Shown in pieces: positions 24,013 to 35,349 of a DNA stretch of 64,000 bases; the stretch's first letter is position 1, and each line of letters begins with the position of its first letter. The stretch comes from Quercus robur (taxonomy: Eukaryota; Streptophyta; Magnoliopsida; Fagales; Fagaceae): NCBI RefSeq assembly GCF_932294415.1, contig NC_065543.1, forward strand, positions 45,471,777-45,535,776, in the 5' to 3' direction. The notes below the pieces were generated by a model, which was not told where the DNA came from, did not search any database, and saw only the letters and a program-made list of their open reading frames with translations. A program made the translations under genes and the position numbers.

Positions 24013-24444
24013 AAGTGTATATCATAAAAATGTTAAATAATAATTTTATGGTAAAATACTATTTCTATCTCTAAACTTTATCAAAGATTTTTTTTTAACC
24101 TCTGAATTTAAAAAAAAAAAAATCATTTTTTTGTCTCTAAACTATATATTGAAAATGTTTTGCTTTCTATCTTAAAATTTTACCAAAATTGTATTTCCTT
24201 AAACTATTGAAAAAAAGTTATTTCATTCCTAAACTTTATAAAGAGTTTTTTTTTTTTTTTTTAATATTTTAGAGACAAAACTAGAAATGAAAAAATTTAA
24301 TTAACAAAAAGAGATGAGTAAAATAGGAAGTGTTTGTCTACTTCACTTTTGTAAATTGTACATAATCCTGTTAAGAACCTCCGAAGGATGTTTACTTGTT
24401 AGCGGTTGGCAAGACACGGCACAAAGTACCCGCCAAACCCAAAA
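24013..24444. other. Intergenic and 5' flank of the mutase-like gene
   Basis: Mostly AT-rich. T tracts occur near 24090 and 24247-24262. The last part is probably 5' UTR or promoter. No clear TATA box can be assigned. Confidence 0.4.
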
Positions 24445-27026
24445 ATGTTTGCAACATCTTCCTCGTCCGTTACAGTCCCAACTCTTGTTGTCCCACACTC
24501 CTCAATCGTTCCTCCATTATCAACCTCCAAAACTCCTCACAATTCCTCTAACCCCATAATAAACCGCCGGAACCTCCTCACTATCTCCATCTCTATCTCT
24601 GTCACCACCCCTTTTACTCAACCCAATTCTCTAGCTCCACCGGTCGCAGATGCCCGTGGCCTCTTCCAGATGCCCCCATTTCGGCTCACCAATAGGTAAT
24701 TCAACATACCCAGAAAGAAAAAATGTTTGATTTTGTCTAGCTCGAGCTCATTCTATGTGTAATTGCTGAGGGTATTGTGTGAAAATTGGAAAAATTATAA
24801 TGGGTTTTCTAGCCTATGGTTTAGTGAGTCGATTTGTTATATAATATATATAGTTAATCATTTAGGCCACATTGGAGTATTGAGGTAGAGTTGGGTAAAT
24901 AAATGCCTTAGCTTCATTGGGTTCCATGTACAGTTGCTTAGGTGCTATAGCTTAAGTTTCGCAATTAAATTCCATCATATGGTTATATGGATCAATACAA
25001 ATAAAAACAATGTTATCTTTTCCAAGGAAAATTAACTTAAACCATGTGATTGCATACTATAGCTTAATTGGCACCTCTCTATGTACAAAGTGCTTGGGGT
25101 ATAGGGGGAAAGAGTTCAAGCCATAGGATTAGCAGCATATTGTAACTATCTAAAAAAAAACATGTGGTTGCATACCAATTGGTTCATTAGTCAATGTAAC
25201 CACATGATTGAATTTAATTGGGAAACCTAATAGACAACAGCTATATAACTCTATACTGATACCACTCCATAATTTTTCACTTATAAGAGTATTTTGTCTA
25301 ATCAACCATTAGATCACGTTATCCCCTTTTACCCTCTAAAATTTATGTACAAAAATTGTGGATCAGATAGTAAATAACATCTGATTAACTCGAAATTTGG
25401 TGTGCATATTAAGAGCAATGAGAATTTGTAATCCAATGGTCGAATTGTTAAAATATTAATCATATAAAAAGTTATGGACTGGTATAATATTGCAAAGTGT
25501 TAAACTAAGTATAACTTGATTCTAAACCTGTATACCATAGTTTCATAGTTTCCTATATTTTTCTTATCAAGAAAATGAGCAATAGTACTGCTGTTATTGT
25601 TTCTTGTATTTGTTGGTAATTGCTATTGTGGGAAGGTATTTTTTGGTGAGGGCTGGGGAGTCTGAGTATGAGAGCTTGGGAATCATTAATACAAATCCAG
25701 TTGCGAAGACTTCAATGGATAGTGGGTTGTCAGAGAAAGGGAAGAAGCAGATTGTTCAGGCTGCATTTGAACTTAAGGCAATGGGGGCTTGTGAAAAAGG
25801 ATGTTGGATTTGGCCTTCAATTACTCAAAGAGCTTACCAGGCAGCTGAGATCATTGCATCAGTTAATGGGGTCAGTCGAAGGTCTGTGAATTTTTTTTTC
25901 AATTGAATCAATTATTTAGAGTTAAATAGAATGCGGAGCTTCTTTTTATTTTTTTTATTTTTTTATTTTGTGAAGAAAAATGCGATTTGGAGGTAGCTGG
26001 AATTAAATGGTGCTTAGTATCAAACTATAAACTCAGATGCCCTGTTTAGTTGCTTGGAATGATGTTGGAAGAGAAAGGAATTATATGATCTGTTGTCCAA
26101 TAACACCGAACCTCTACATGTTAAAATGATCTTTAGTCTGTTTACGTATTCACACTAACAAAGGAAGAGAGTATTTGAACTTCTTGTTTCCTACATATCT
26201 AAGTGGAATTTATGATTTCGAAGACAAATCTTGAATGATAATTTGCAATGCAAGTATCTGATTATTCAATTTCATTGTAACCTGTTCTGTCAAAAAGTTA
26301 ATCTTTTCTATGCTTTCAGTTATATAGTCCCAGAATACAGCTTTCTGGATGCTCGTGGATTGGGAGCTTATGAAGGAAAAAACTTGGAATCCGTTTCAGA
26401 AGTAGGATTTCTGCATATCCTCTTTCTTCGAATTAGTAGTGATATGACTTAATATCTTCTTGAAACATATTTTTTCTTTCCTTTTCTTCTGTAATGCTTC
26501 ATATTCCCCTATTTACAAATGTAAGTATCCTTATAGATGCAAAATTGCTTGCTTCAAAATGCTTCAGGTATATGCATCAGATGGTATTTCTACAACCATC
26601 AAGCCTCCTCCTATTGATGATGGAACCCCAAATGAGAGTGTTGCAGATGTATTTGTTCGGGTAACACAACTCATGTCGATTCTTGAGACTCAATATTCTG
26701 GTGACACAGTTATTATTGTCTCACCAGACTCTGATAACTTGACAATCCTTCAAGCTGGTTTGGTTGGACTTGACCTGCGAAGGTAACTGGATAGTCCACA
26801 GCTCTTCTTATGGTATCTATAAAGGACCCACTTTTCTTATCAAATTCTTAAACAAAGTAAAAAAACATTAAGTAAGCCATGAATTCTTTTCCCTATCAAT
26901 TTCAGGCATCGGGATCTTTCTTTTGGCCCCGGTGAAGTCCGATTTGTTGACACCAAAAGCATTCCTACTTACAAGCAGCCTGCATCTGCGGTGTATAAAT
27001 GTTACAATCCACCAAATTGTAATTAA
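24445..27026 (+). CDS. Phosphoglycerate-mutase-like (histidine phosphatase fold) protein, catalytically dead, probable thylakoid lumen
   Basis: Five exons (24445-24695, 25636-25881, 26320-26401, 26568-26782, 26906-27026), all GT-AG and in frame, give 304 residues. The N-terminus is Ser/Thr-rich like a transit peptide. It then has a twin arginine (41-42), a mildly hydrophobic stretch and ADA (68-70) before RG, which looks like a bipartite lumen signal. The body aligns with the histidine phosphatase superfamily, but the catalytic RHG is RAG (89-91, in YFLVRAGESE). The second His motif is replaced by VSPDSD (244-249), while the phosphate-binding RA.Q.A motif remains (149-154). The frame is open and the motifs are well preserved otherwise, so this is a pseudo-enzyme rather than a pseudogene. 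I recall plant homologues with the same RAGE, annotated only as phosphoglycerate mutase family. The substrate or partner is unknown. An alternative in-frame ATG lies at 24406. Confidence 0.88.
25058..25160 (+). mobile_element. tRNA-derived SINE with 15-bp target duplication, in an intron
   Basis: Box A TAGCTTAATTGG (about 25060), box B GAGTTCAAGCC (about 25112), tail TTGTAACTATCTAAAAAAAAA. CATGTGATTGCATAC (25043-25057) and CATGTGGTTGCATAC (25161-25175) flank it with one mismatch. It sits in intron 1 of the mutase-like gene, sense to it, and belongs to the same family as the SINE at 4346. Confidence 0.88.
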
Positions 27027-27802
27027 TTTTTTCCTCTTGTTGTAATTAGTATTTAAGCAGGGGTGATAGATGTGGCAGATTGTCTACATCTTCTCTATTG
27101 GTTATCATCATCACTGTCATCTGTACAGGCCTTTCTCATTTATACATTGGAAATTCTATAGAATTAATAAATTTAAAATATGGGCTTAATACTTGTCTGA
27201 GGTGCCCAAGCGATCGAACAAGACAATGAACCAATTTCTTTTCATAAAGTCATGACTTCAGATGGCCTATTTTTAAGTGTATGTGGAATGACTTAATTAT
27301 TCTGCAGTGATGAGCCCATGTTCCAACGATCCTTAAATCTTCAGTACATGGGATTTGGTTTATTCTTCTTTCTTGTCACTGCTCAAGTAAACTTAGAGGC
27401 TCAGAAACTGGCTAATTTGATCTCAATTGTCTGTGGACAATTTTATTCACTTTGTTGTGGCAGCTCGCAGTCTCTATCTCTCCTATGAACCTTTTCAGGT
27501 ACAGCCAAGTCTAAGTGTTGTTTCTAGCTTCTCAAACCTTTCACGTTTTATAAACAATTTATCCCATTCATAAATGCTTTTTTATATACTAATGTTACTT
27601 ACATTTAGTCAAATTATCTCTGGACAATTATACTCGATCTATTGTGGCAGCTTATACTCTCTATTGCTCCTCTGAGCTTTATCATGTACAGCCAACTTTT
27701 AGGAATTGTTTCACCAGAAGCTTCTTATATTTTGAAAGTTCTTTGAACGTTTCATCTTATTCATAGGAGCTTCTTATATTCTTATTTTACTTATATATTA
27801 CT

Positions 27803-27847
<45 letters not shown>

Positions 27848-27884
27848 AATAACTATATTTGATCAAATCATGGTTTTTTGTGTT
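27027..27884. other. 3' flank of the mutase-like gene
   Basis: Presumed 3' UTR, then unrecognised DNA. A diverged direct duplication is visible: (T/C)GTCTGTGGACAATTTTATTC...TTGTGGCAGCT near 27430-27500 recurs as ATCTCTGGACAATTATACTC...TTGTGGCAGCTTA near 27615-27650, about 180 bp apart. Confidence 0.5.
27803..27853. repeat. (TAA)n microsatellite
   Basis: About 15 TAA units followed by TAAA units, immediately left of a LINE fragment. Confidence 0.95.
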
Positions 27885-28190
27885 TTGCTAGGTGCGGAAT
27901 GCTGGCCCTTATTGCTTGGTGTGGTATCTATGGTGGGAGAGAAATAGGAGGATGTTTGATGATCAAGAATTATTTATGGAGAATTTTAAATCCAAATTTG
28001 TCGAGTTGTTATTTTATTGGATGTCATTCTTTGATGTTCGTAGGCCTCCAATGTTATCTGATTTCATTGATTCTTTGTACTTGTAACATGTTTTAGGAAC
28101 TTTAGGGAATACATCCAGCATACTTCACAAGTTTATCTTGTATGTTTCCTATTTGATTAATGAAATGATTTATTTCCTACAATTTAATTT
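27885..28190 (+). mobile_element. LINE (L1 type) 3' fragment, zinc-binding RT domain end
   Basis: The frame 27892-28086 encodes NAGPYCLVWYLWWERNRR and then FDDQELFMENFKSKF, matching the zf-RVT region of plant LINEs (pattern P.CL.W.IW.ERN.R.F). A stop and a short 3' UTR follow. It is 5' truncated. The domain normally sits at the end of ORF2 in this LINE type. Confidence 0.8.
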
Positions 28191-29702
28191 TTTAAAACTT
28201 CCTGTTTCTGAGTACTAGTGTGTAATTTAAGTCTATACTCCTTTGGATGGCCTCCTTTTTATAATAAAGGCCATTCTACTGGTCATAAAGTCGATGCTGG
28301 AAAAATCATGGTGCATTTTCATTTTTCATTTTATCTATGCAGTGAACTTGTCACTATAGATGTGTTGCACGAAGTGACTCCTGGCATGAAGTGGGTTGTA
28401 CTTCTATCCCTCACCTTCAGAGAAAGTGTCTCCAGTGCCTGCTCCATGGAGCAGGCCTATAGATAATTTTCACACCTTCAGGAGGTACCTAGGTTCATTA
28501 TAACTTGGGTGGGACATTTTCTTGGAAACCCTTAAGATTCCATCGTTTGTACAATGAACTTGAGGCCATGGTTGGGAAGCTTTAGACCGCATGTCTTGCA
28601 ACCTAAGTTTGTTAGGTTCCATACTGACCTTTCACTAACATTGGACAGTGCAGTACCCAAGATTCACTGCTTTCACCAAGTCCATAGTTGCTGTACAATT
28701 TTAGTGTTGTGTGATTGTGGTGTGGTGGGTGCTCCTTTAATCAGGAAATATCAATCTAGTGCTTTAATAAAGGTGATGCTATAAGGTGGAGAACACTTCT
28801 GCATATTCACAGATTAGGCAAGGTTTCACTTTTGTCATTTTACATTGATGGATGTTTCACTTTCAGATTGTCACGTTATGTGTTCATTATCTTTTTTTTT
28901 TTTTTTTTTTTTGAAATAATTATTTTATTACTTGTTGTTTTGATGCGGGGGGTATGTTTCAGAATGTGATTCTTCTGCTGCTGCTGCCACAGCCAACTCT
29001 AGGATGAATTTTTCATTGCAAATTCGCTTTATGTGTGGTGGTATTCAAAACATAAAATTTGAAGTCAAAAAGTGATCTATAATTCTATATTCTTTAGCTC
29101 ATCAAATTCCTTCATGCTTCTGTTTTTCCCATTCACACCTATTGGTTGGCTTGACTAATACTTTCAAACAAAAGGAAGCCTACGATCAAGAGTTATCTGT
29201 GGAAGAAGAAAATTTAAGTCTATTAATTTTGCTCTTTGATTATAGTCTTTAATTTTCTTGCATTGAGTAATGTCTAGATTATTGGTTGCAGCTTCCTAAA
29301 TGTTTGTGGATTTGAGTGGTGCGGACACGAGGTACAAGCCGCATGTATGGAAGGAAGAGCAAAAAGAAGACGGCTCAACTTGTGGCCTTATAGATGGAGC
29401 CTATTAGTTATTGGGCTTGAGATTAAGCAAGCCCGAGCATTTAATAATTAGGATTTCTTTATGCATTTTATTGTTAGCTATTTAAACACTTTTTCTGATT
29501 ATTGTAAGACAGCTTTTAAGAATTATTAAAAACGTGTGTTTCTTTTACACTGGTGCCAACTCCAGTTTTGCTTGGTGCTGACTCCTAGGGTTTATCTTTT
29601 GTTCTTTTATTGTTTAATTGCTCCATTTGACATAGTGTGGTTGTCCAACGTCATTGAGGCTCAAGAAGACAATGAAGTTGTAATTTGCTTTTAAAATATT
29701 AC
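28191..29702. other. Intergenic, mostly unrecognised
   Basis: No supported gene. A T tract lies at 28891-28912. About 29300-29600 (GCTATTTAAACACTTTTTCTG... then TTGTAAGACAGC) resembles the R/U5 part of an LTR, but no ends or duplications can be set. Confidence 0.35.
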
Positions 29703-30349
29703 TGTAGGGACACGATTCGTAACGACCCATGAATGACGCTGGGCTCGTATGCAAAGGACCCCAATAATATGATTTGTAGAGAGTGGGCTTGAAAGGCATG
29801 ACCTTGGGCACAGGTGGACGGTTTAATTGTGGCGTCTATGGAAGTTCTTATATGGGCGGGCTTGGCTTGTCTAGCTAAGCCCTCCATTAGTACGGGTTGT
29901 AGGACTTAAGTCCTTGGACGGCGTCCGAGGAGCCTTATATCCTTCCCTTTCTCCCTTTCACCGGGGGAGGGGGTCCCTCTTTCTTCTGGGGGGGGGGGGG
30001 GGGTTTCCTTTTATACTAGTGTTTGTTTCCCCCTTTAGAGTCCACGTGTAAGTTTCACTTTTCTAGGGTGCAGACCTGTCCTGTCAACCCATACCTAGAG
30101 TGATTTGAGGTCGTTGGGAAAGTTAAAGGGCATGGTTTAGAGTATGGGCTTGTCAGATACAGGATTTTGTATTATGATGTTGACAGTTTTTTTCCTTGCC
30201 CTGCCCCTACACTCAATTTGCCCCTTTCTTCAGGCATTTCGTAAGGTGCCGAGCATGAGGTCGTCCTCGGCAATGACTCTCCTCGGCTTGGGCCCTGGAC
30301 CCTAATGTAAAGTGGACTTGGACCGTGAATTCTCTGCCCCCACAATTAC
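29698..30349 (+). mobile_element. Solo LTR, 642 bp, perfect ATTAC target duplication
   Basis: Starts TGTAGGGACACG at 29703 and ends CTCTGCCCCCACA at 30344. ATTAC lies directly before (29698-29702) and after (30345-30349). No internal region is left, the usual result of LTR-LTR recombination. It carries a run of 16 G at 29988-30003 and CCTCGGC motifs like those of the LTR element at 10318. Family Ty3/gypsy or Copia cannot be decided. Confidence 0.9.
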
Positions 30350-30675
30350 TATTGTTATTTTAGTGCCATGAAATTTTAGGGGTCATAATAAACCTGCCTT
30401 TATGAAGCATAATTTCTCTTCTTCACTGCTTATTCTACCTCTTGCCTAGTGGAGTTCATTTATCTATATCATTGAGTGGTATATATGCATGTCAGTCTTG
30501 TCATAGACACTAATAAATAAATAAAAATTCTCTGTTGTATGTAGAATAGTATCTTTCCAAGCATCTAGTACCTTGATATTAATGTTAATCAGTGCTATTG
30601 CCTTACCAAATTCCAACAATTAGCTATCCTACCAGCTTATTCGGTTTGATTTTATCTGCAAAAGTTCCGGGGTGT

Positions 30676-30788
30676 TTTTTTTTTTTTTTTTTTTGATAAC
30701 TCAAAAGTTGGGGATAAGAGGAATTTAAACCCTGAATGTCTCTGTTTAAAACTTAAAAAAATGTCAACCAGTTGAACTATAAAACTCC
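30676..30788 (-). mobile_element. tRNA-derived SINE, minus strand
   Basis: In reverse complement: box A TAGTTCAACTGG, box B GGGTTTAAATTCC, tail GAGTTATC followed by poly(A) (the T run at 30676-30694). It resembles the SINEs at 4346 and 25058. Target duplications not clear. Confidence 0.7.
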
Positions 30789-31410
30789 TGACAATTACTT
30801 AGTATTATGTTATTGTTATTTGTATACTAACTTGACACCTTTGTACAAAAACATATTAGCCAAGTTTGTCAATGCACAAAGTGACCGACATGAAAGTAGC
30901 CTGCATCTGCTATACTAGTGGATTGAATCATGTCAGCAGGTTATCTAACCTCTTTTTATAGACTGATATTTGTCCTTGATTAGATCATTCACTGTGTAAT
31001 CATGATTTTACACATGAACATATCTTGCAAAAAGTAAACAGTTTGTTTTATTCTTGTCCTGAATTTTTCAGGCTTTTGGGTACTGGTTGTGACTGGTTTT
31101 TTTTATGGCTAGGGCTCCCCAAGATGGTTTTCAAAACAACAATCTATGGTCCTTGACATGAAATTTTTGTCAGAACCAAGCATGGTGTGAAACCAAAGCA
31201 TGTGAGCTTGTTAGGCCAAAACTTGATTGACATATTCTGACCCTCCATTTTTGCCTGGGCCCCCAATATATTCCATACAGTTAACATGGACATTTTGTAA
31301 ACAAGACTCCTCTATATGAAAAAAAAAAAAAAAAAAAAGAGAGAGAAGAAAGAAAGTATTGAGTAGAATTTATTCCAAGTCATCATTTGTACAACTTGAG
31401 AGCCGGATAT
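30789..31410. other. Intergenic, nothing recognised
   Basis: Unique-looking DNA with an A tract near 31319-31339. Confidence 0.4.
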
Positions 31411-31919
31411 ACAGTTGTAAAAATGTGTTCCCCCCTAGATCGAGGGTTTTACATGGAGTCGTCACTTATTTAATTTAAAAGGAAAAACAAGAAAACTTTT
31501 AATGAAAAATACTTCTGTTGTATTAATGTATATGACAATTTACATCAAATTTTGTAACAAAAATTTACAATGCTTTTTGTCCTAGGTACAATCTAAGAAA
31601 AGTAAATTACATTACTTTATTCCCTAGTTACATTCTAAAAAAGGTAAAATTGTATATACAAAAAATTGTCTAGAACCCTTGATCTTGGTTCGGAGGCTAA
31701 TTTACGAGATGGGAAGGGATTAAGCACCCATCTCGCCCGGTAAAACCGGTCTCCTAGGTTAAGGTGGCCAATGTCATGTCATGTCAAACAAATACAAAGA
31801 ATATGTCATATAAACATGTGATTTGCAGGAAGTGTAAATAAACATATGTTAGGGGAATTTGACATAAAGAGAAAAAATAAAAAATAAAATAAAACTTGTT
31901 AGATAACAAAAATGAAGGT

Positions 31920-32350
31920 AATGGCATGTTCATCCAAGAGATCAATATAAATAAAGAATTCCTAGCCTAGACATGTTCATCTAAGCATGTGAGGGAAAAA
32001 CAAAATTGTCATGTTATTTGTCATCAACATAATTGCAAAGAGAAGCAAATAAAAATAAAACCTTTAAGCATATTTGATCATCCAAGCAATTATGAAGAGA
32101 AGTAAAGGAAAAACCCTAGATATGTTTATCTAGACAAAATCAAAATACTTTGACATGTTTGTTCAAGCATTTAAAAAAGTAAAACAACTACCTAGACATG
32201 TTCATCTAAGTATCAAAGAGAAAATTGTGTTTTAGCCTAGAAGTGCTCATCTAAGCATTCAAAAGAAAATTGTGTATTGGCCTAGAAGTGTTCGTCTAAG
32301 CATGTAAGAGAAAACCAATAAGACATAGGCATGTTCATCCAAGCATAGCA
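31920..32350. repeat. Degenerate tandem repeat, unit about 50-60 bp
   Basis: CCTAGA(C/A)(A/G)TG(T/C)TC(A/G)TCTAAGCAT recurs at irregular spacing at least seven times, inside the long solo LTR. Confidence 0.8.
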
Positions 32351-32719
32351 TAAAAGAAGTGAATAATGATTTGTAAGCATTTATTCTAGCATGTATAAAG
32401 AATTAAAAAAAGTTAACTACTTACCAGCATAAATTAAAAGGGGAAATGATCACCTAAAGGGCTAGGGAGAAAGCAAGGAAGTACTCAACTACAACCAAAG
32501 TAAGAACAATGGTTGCTCAATAGCTTTTTTTTCTGCTTTCTCCCTAGTTCTCTAGAGGGAATTCCGGGTCCAGAGAATGGAAGAGGTCTTCTCTATTTAT
32601 AGGGGAAGGGATGGCTTAGCTTTAAAGCTAAGTTATTAGCTTTCTTCTGCAGCTAAGGGAGGAGATAACCTGTTTAAATGAGCTGGGGACGGATTTGGTG
32701 CTGATCCCCATTCAAATTT

Positions 32720-33280
32720 TGAAATGATGCTGCACCTGCTTCGTATTTTGGCTCCAATTTTCCACTCAAAATTCCAATTGATTCAAGATGGGTGTTTTTT
32801 GAAAGTAAATTCAATTATCTACAACTTCTTCAGAAATAGAGAAAGCCAAATTTCAACGTTATCCATGCCAAAAATGTGTTTCAAATTGCTGCTGAAAATA
32901 GTAACGTATTTTGAGCATTTTTGAATTTTTTCATAGGCTGTATCTGTTTCTTTACCCAATTTATTTTTCAAAAATATTTCTTCTGAAGCAAAGGGAAAGG
33001 ATAAGTCTATTAGATAGGCTTGAACAGATTTGACGTTGAACTCATTTGGAATTTTGAGAGAAAATTGAAGATAATGCTGAATTTATGTTGTCTTCTGCAC
33101 CTGTTTCGTATTTTGGCCATAACTTGCTGCTCAAAATTCCAATTGATTCGGGATTGATGTTTTTTGAAAGGAAATTTAATTCTCTACAACTTTTATAGAA
33201 ATAGAGAAATCCAAATTTCAACGTTTTTCTGACCAAAAATGTGATTCAAGTTACAGCTGAAGATAATGACGTTTTTTTTA
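32720..33280. repeat. Diverged tandem duplication, about 365 bp period
   Basis: CTGCACCTG(C/T)TTCGTATTTTGG, CAAAATTCCAATTGATTC and GAAATAGAGAAA.CCAAATTTC occur twice in the same order (from 32729 and 33097) with many differences, inside the long solo LTR. Confidence 0.8.
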
Positions 33281-33694
33281 GAATTTTTCTTTTTTCTCTT
33301 TTTTTTTGAATTTTTCATGGATCATATCTCCAATTTTTTTTTTAAATAGCAGATAAGATGCCATAAAGAAAAACATTTTTTATTATTTCTTCAAAAAAAA
33401 AAAAATGAAATAAAATGAAATCCAATAAAAAATCACACTTGATTAACTTTAAATTAATTCTTGTGAGAACCAATCAAAATTAAGTGTTTAGAATAGGATG
33501 TGATCAAGCCCATCGTATAGGCGAGCCATGATCATTGAAAATTATTTGTATGATAACTTTTGATCAGGTGGTCCGATCAAAACCCATGACATACCATTAT
33601 GATCGTTAGAACATCAAGATTTTTTTTGTATCACAAATCTGAAGATCTACCGGTTGGTTAAATGCAAATTGTAAAATGGGGTATCTACAACAGT

Positions 33695-34879
33695 TTCATA
33701 TACTTTGCTACTATTCTTGAAATGCAAAGGGTGCTCTTTTTGTAAGAATTATTAAGGTTTTATGTTCAAGTCTCAAACCCAACATTCATAATACTAATAA
33801 TCGTAGAGAATATTACTCCAACAAAAAGAACATGAGACTGAAGAACCTTTACTTCTAGAAAAAAAAAAGAATATCTTTTTGGGTCGTAGTCATACCTCAA
33901 AGAACATTCGTACATGTGATCAACCATACATAAGATTTGAAGTAAATATTGCAAATTTAAATGCAACAATACACCGTTTTTAGTTCCTCTTTATGAAGAC
34001 TAGATAAACACCTCTGCAGAAAATGTGTCATAAAGCAAATCTAGTTCCAAGTTCCAACACGTCGACCATGGATTCTCTTCTCCCATAACTATCATCTCCA
34101 TTGCTTTTAGAACAAAATCTCACTTTATTCGTGCCCATATAAACCATGAAAAATACGTCTGTCATTGTGATTTTCAGTGTGATCAAAGTCAATGGAATAT
34201 GAAGTACTAGCAAGTTGTAACTTTTACATGACTTATGACTGAAGTATGGTGGTATATTGTGAATTTAGGATTCCTAAGTTCCTAACAGGTCTTATTAATG
34301 TTATGACAAAACCTACTCTTTGTTTCCATAAATAAATAAATAAAACCTACTCTTTTTTTCTAATATTTTATGAGCATGGCAAAACCTACTCAAATGTAAA
34401 AAATATCTCAAATGGGCTTTCTTTAAAAATAATAGAAGATCGCATCTAGTGTTATATAAGTTTGTTTTGTTTTTTGTGTGTTTTTTTAAACCATCATATT
34501 ATACCATAACCACAACAAAGTCTTAATTTCAAAATTTTAATAATTCCAGCAAATTAGTTATAGTCAACCACATATTTTATTTTCTTCATTCTATTTTATT
34601 TAAGGGCATACACTTTGTTACTTCCTTAATTGAGATACAATTTTTATTACTTTTACTTTGATCTTTCTCTACTTTCTTTCTTTTTTAAATCAACTTACTC
34701 TTTTTTTATTGATACATTAAGCAGTCTCCTCTAAACTAAAAATTATCGAATTATAATGAGTAAATTGTACTTTTAGTCCTTCAGGTAAGTTAGATTATGG
34801 TCCTTCAAAAGTAAAAATTTAATCATATTATCAATTTTCCCTTTTTTTTTTTTTTTTTTGGTTTACATGACTAACAAAT
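33695..34879. other. Intergenic, nothing recognised
   Basis: AT-rich. TTGTACTTTTAGTCCTTCAGG near 34767 resembles a worn TIR fragment of the Mutator-like family at 13333, but this is weak. Confidence 0.4.
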
Positions 34880-35349
34880 ATGAGGCAGCAATCTCTTTTA
34901 TTTTTGGTAGAAAGGGATAATATTATAAATGAGAACAACTAGTCCCCATTAGAAGGAACCAAGCGTTCATACAACATACCAACAAGGTCCAAATTAAGAA
35001 GAATATACACATTAGATGGAGGCTCAAAATACATAACAAAATCCTGAGATTGATGAGATGAATACTACGTCGGGTTAGTGCATCAGCACACTTGTTAGCC
35101 TCCTTATAGCAGTGAGAAATTCTAACTTTGGGAATTTTCCTTAAGTTTCTCTACAATCAGCCACAATAGTAGCATTACAATTGTTAGCAAGATCGTGCCC
35201 ATTAAGGCGATCAACAATAATTTTAGCATCAAGCTTAATTTCCACAGCCTATAAATCAAGAGCAATACAAAAGATTAATTCAATCTCCACCTGCCCATAA
35301 CTCAACCGCCACACTCGAGGTGATAGCGATAGCTCTACCAAAACTACTA

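Larger units (their letters stand above)
31411..33694 (-). mobile_element. Long solo LTR, about 2.27 kb, perfect ACAGT target duplication
   Basis: Read on the minus strand it starts TGTAGATACCCC at 33689 and ends ...TTTTTACA at 31416. ACAGT flanks both sides (31411-31415, 33690-33694). A minus-strand TATAAATAGAGAAG box lies near 32590-32605, so the LTR reads leftward. No coding. Inside are a degenerate array at 31920-32350 and a diverged duplication at 32720-33280. An LTR over 2 kb suggests a large Ty3/gypsy family, but the family is not proven. Confidence 0.85.

Noticed and set aside
28218-28466. Possible gene between the LINE fragment and the solo LTR
   Set aside because: Short, unrecognised frames without supported splice sites; no conserved motif.
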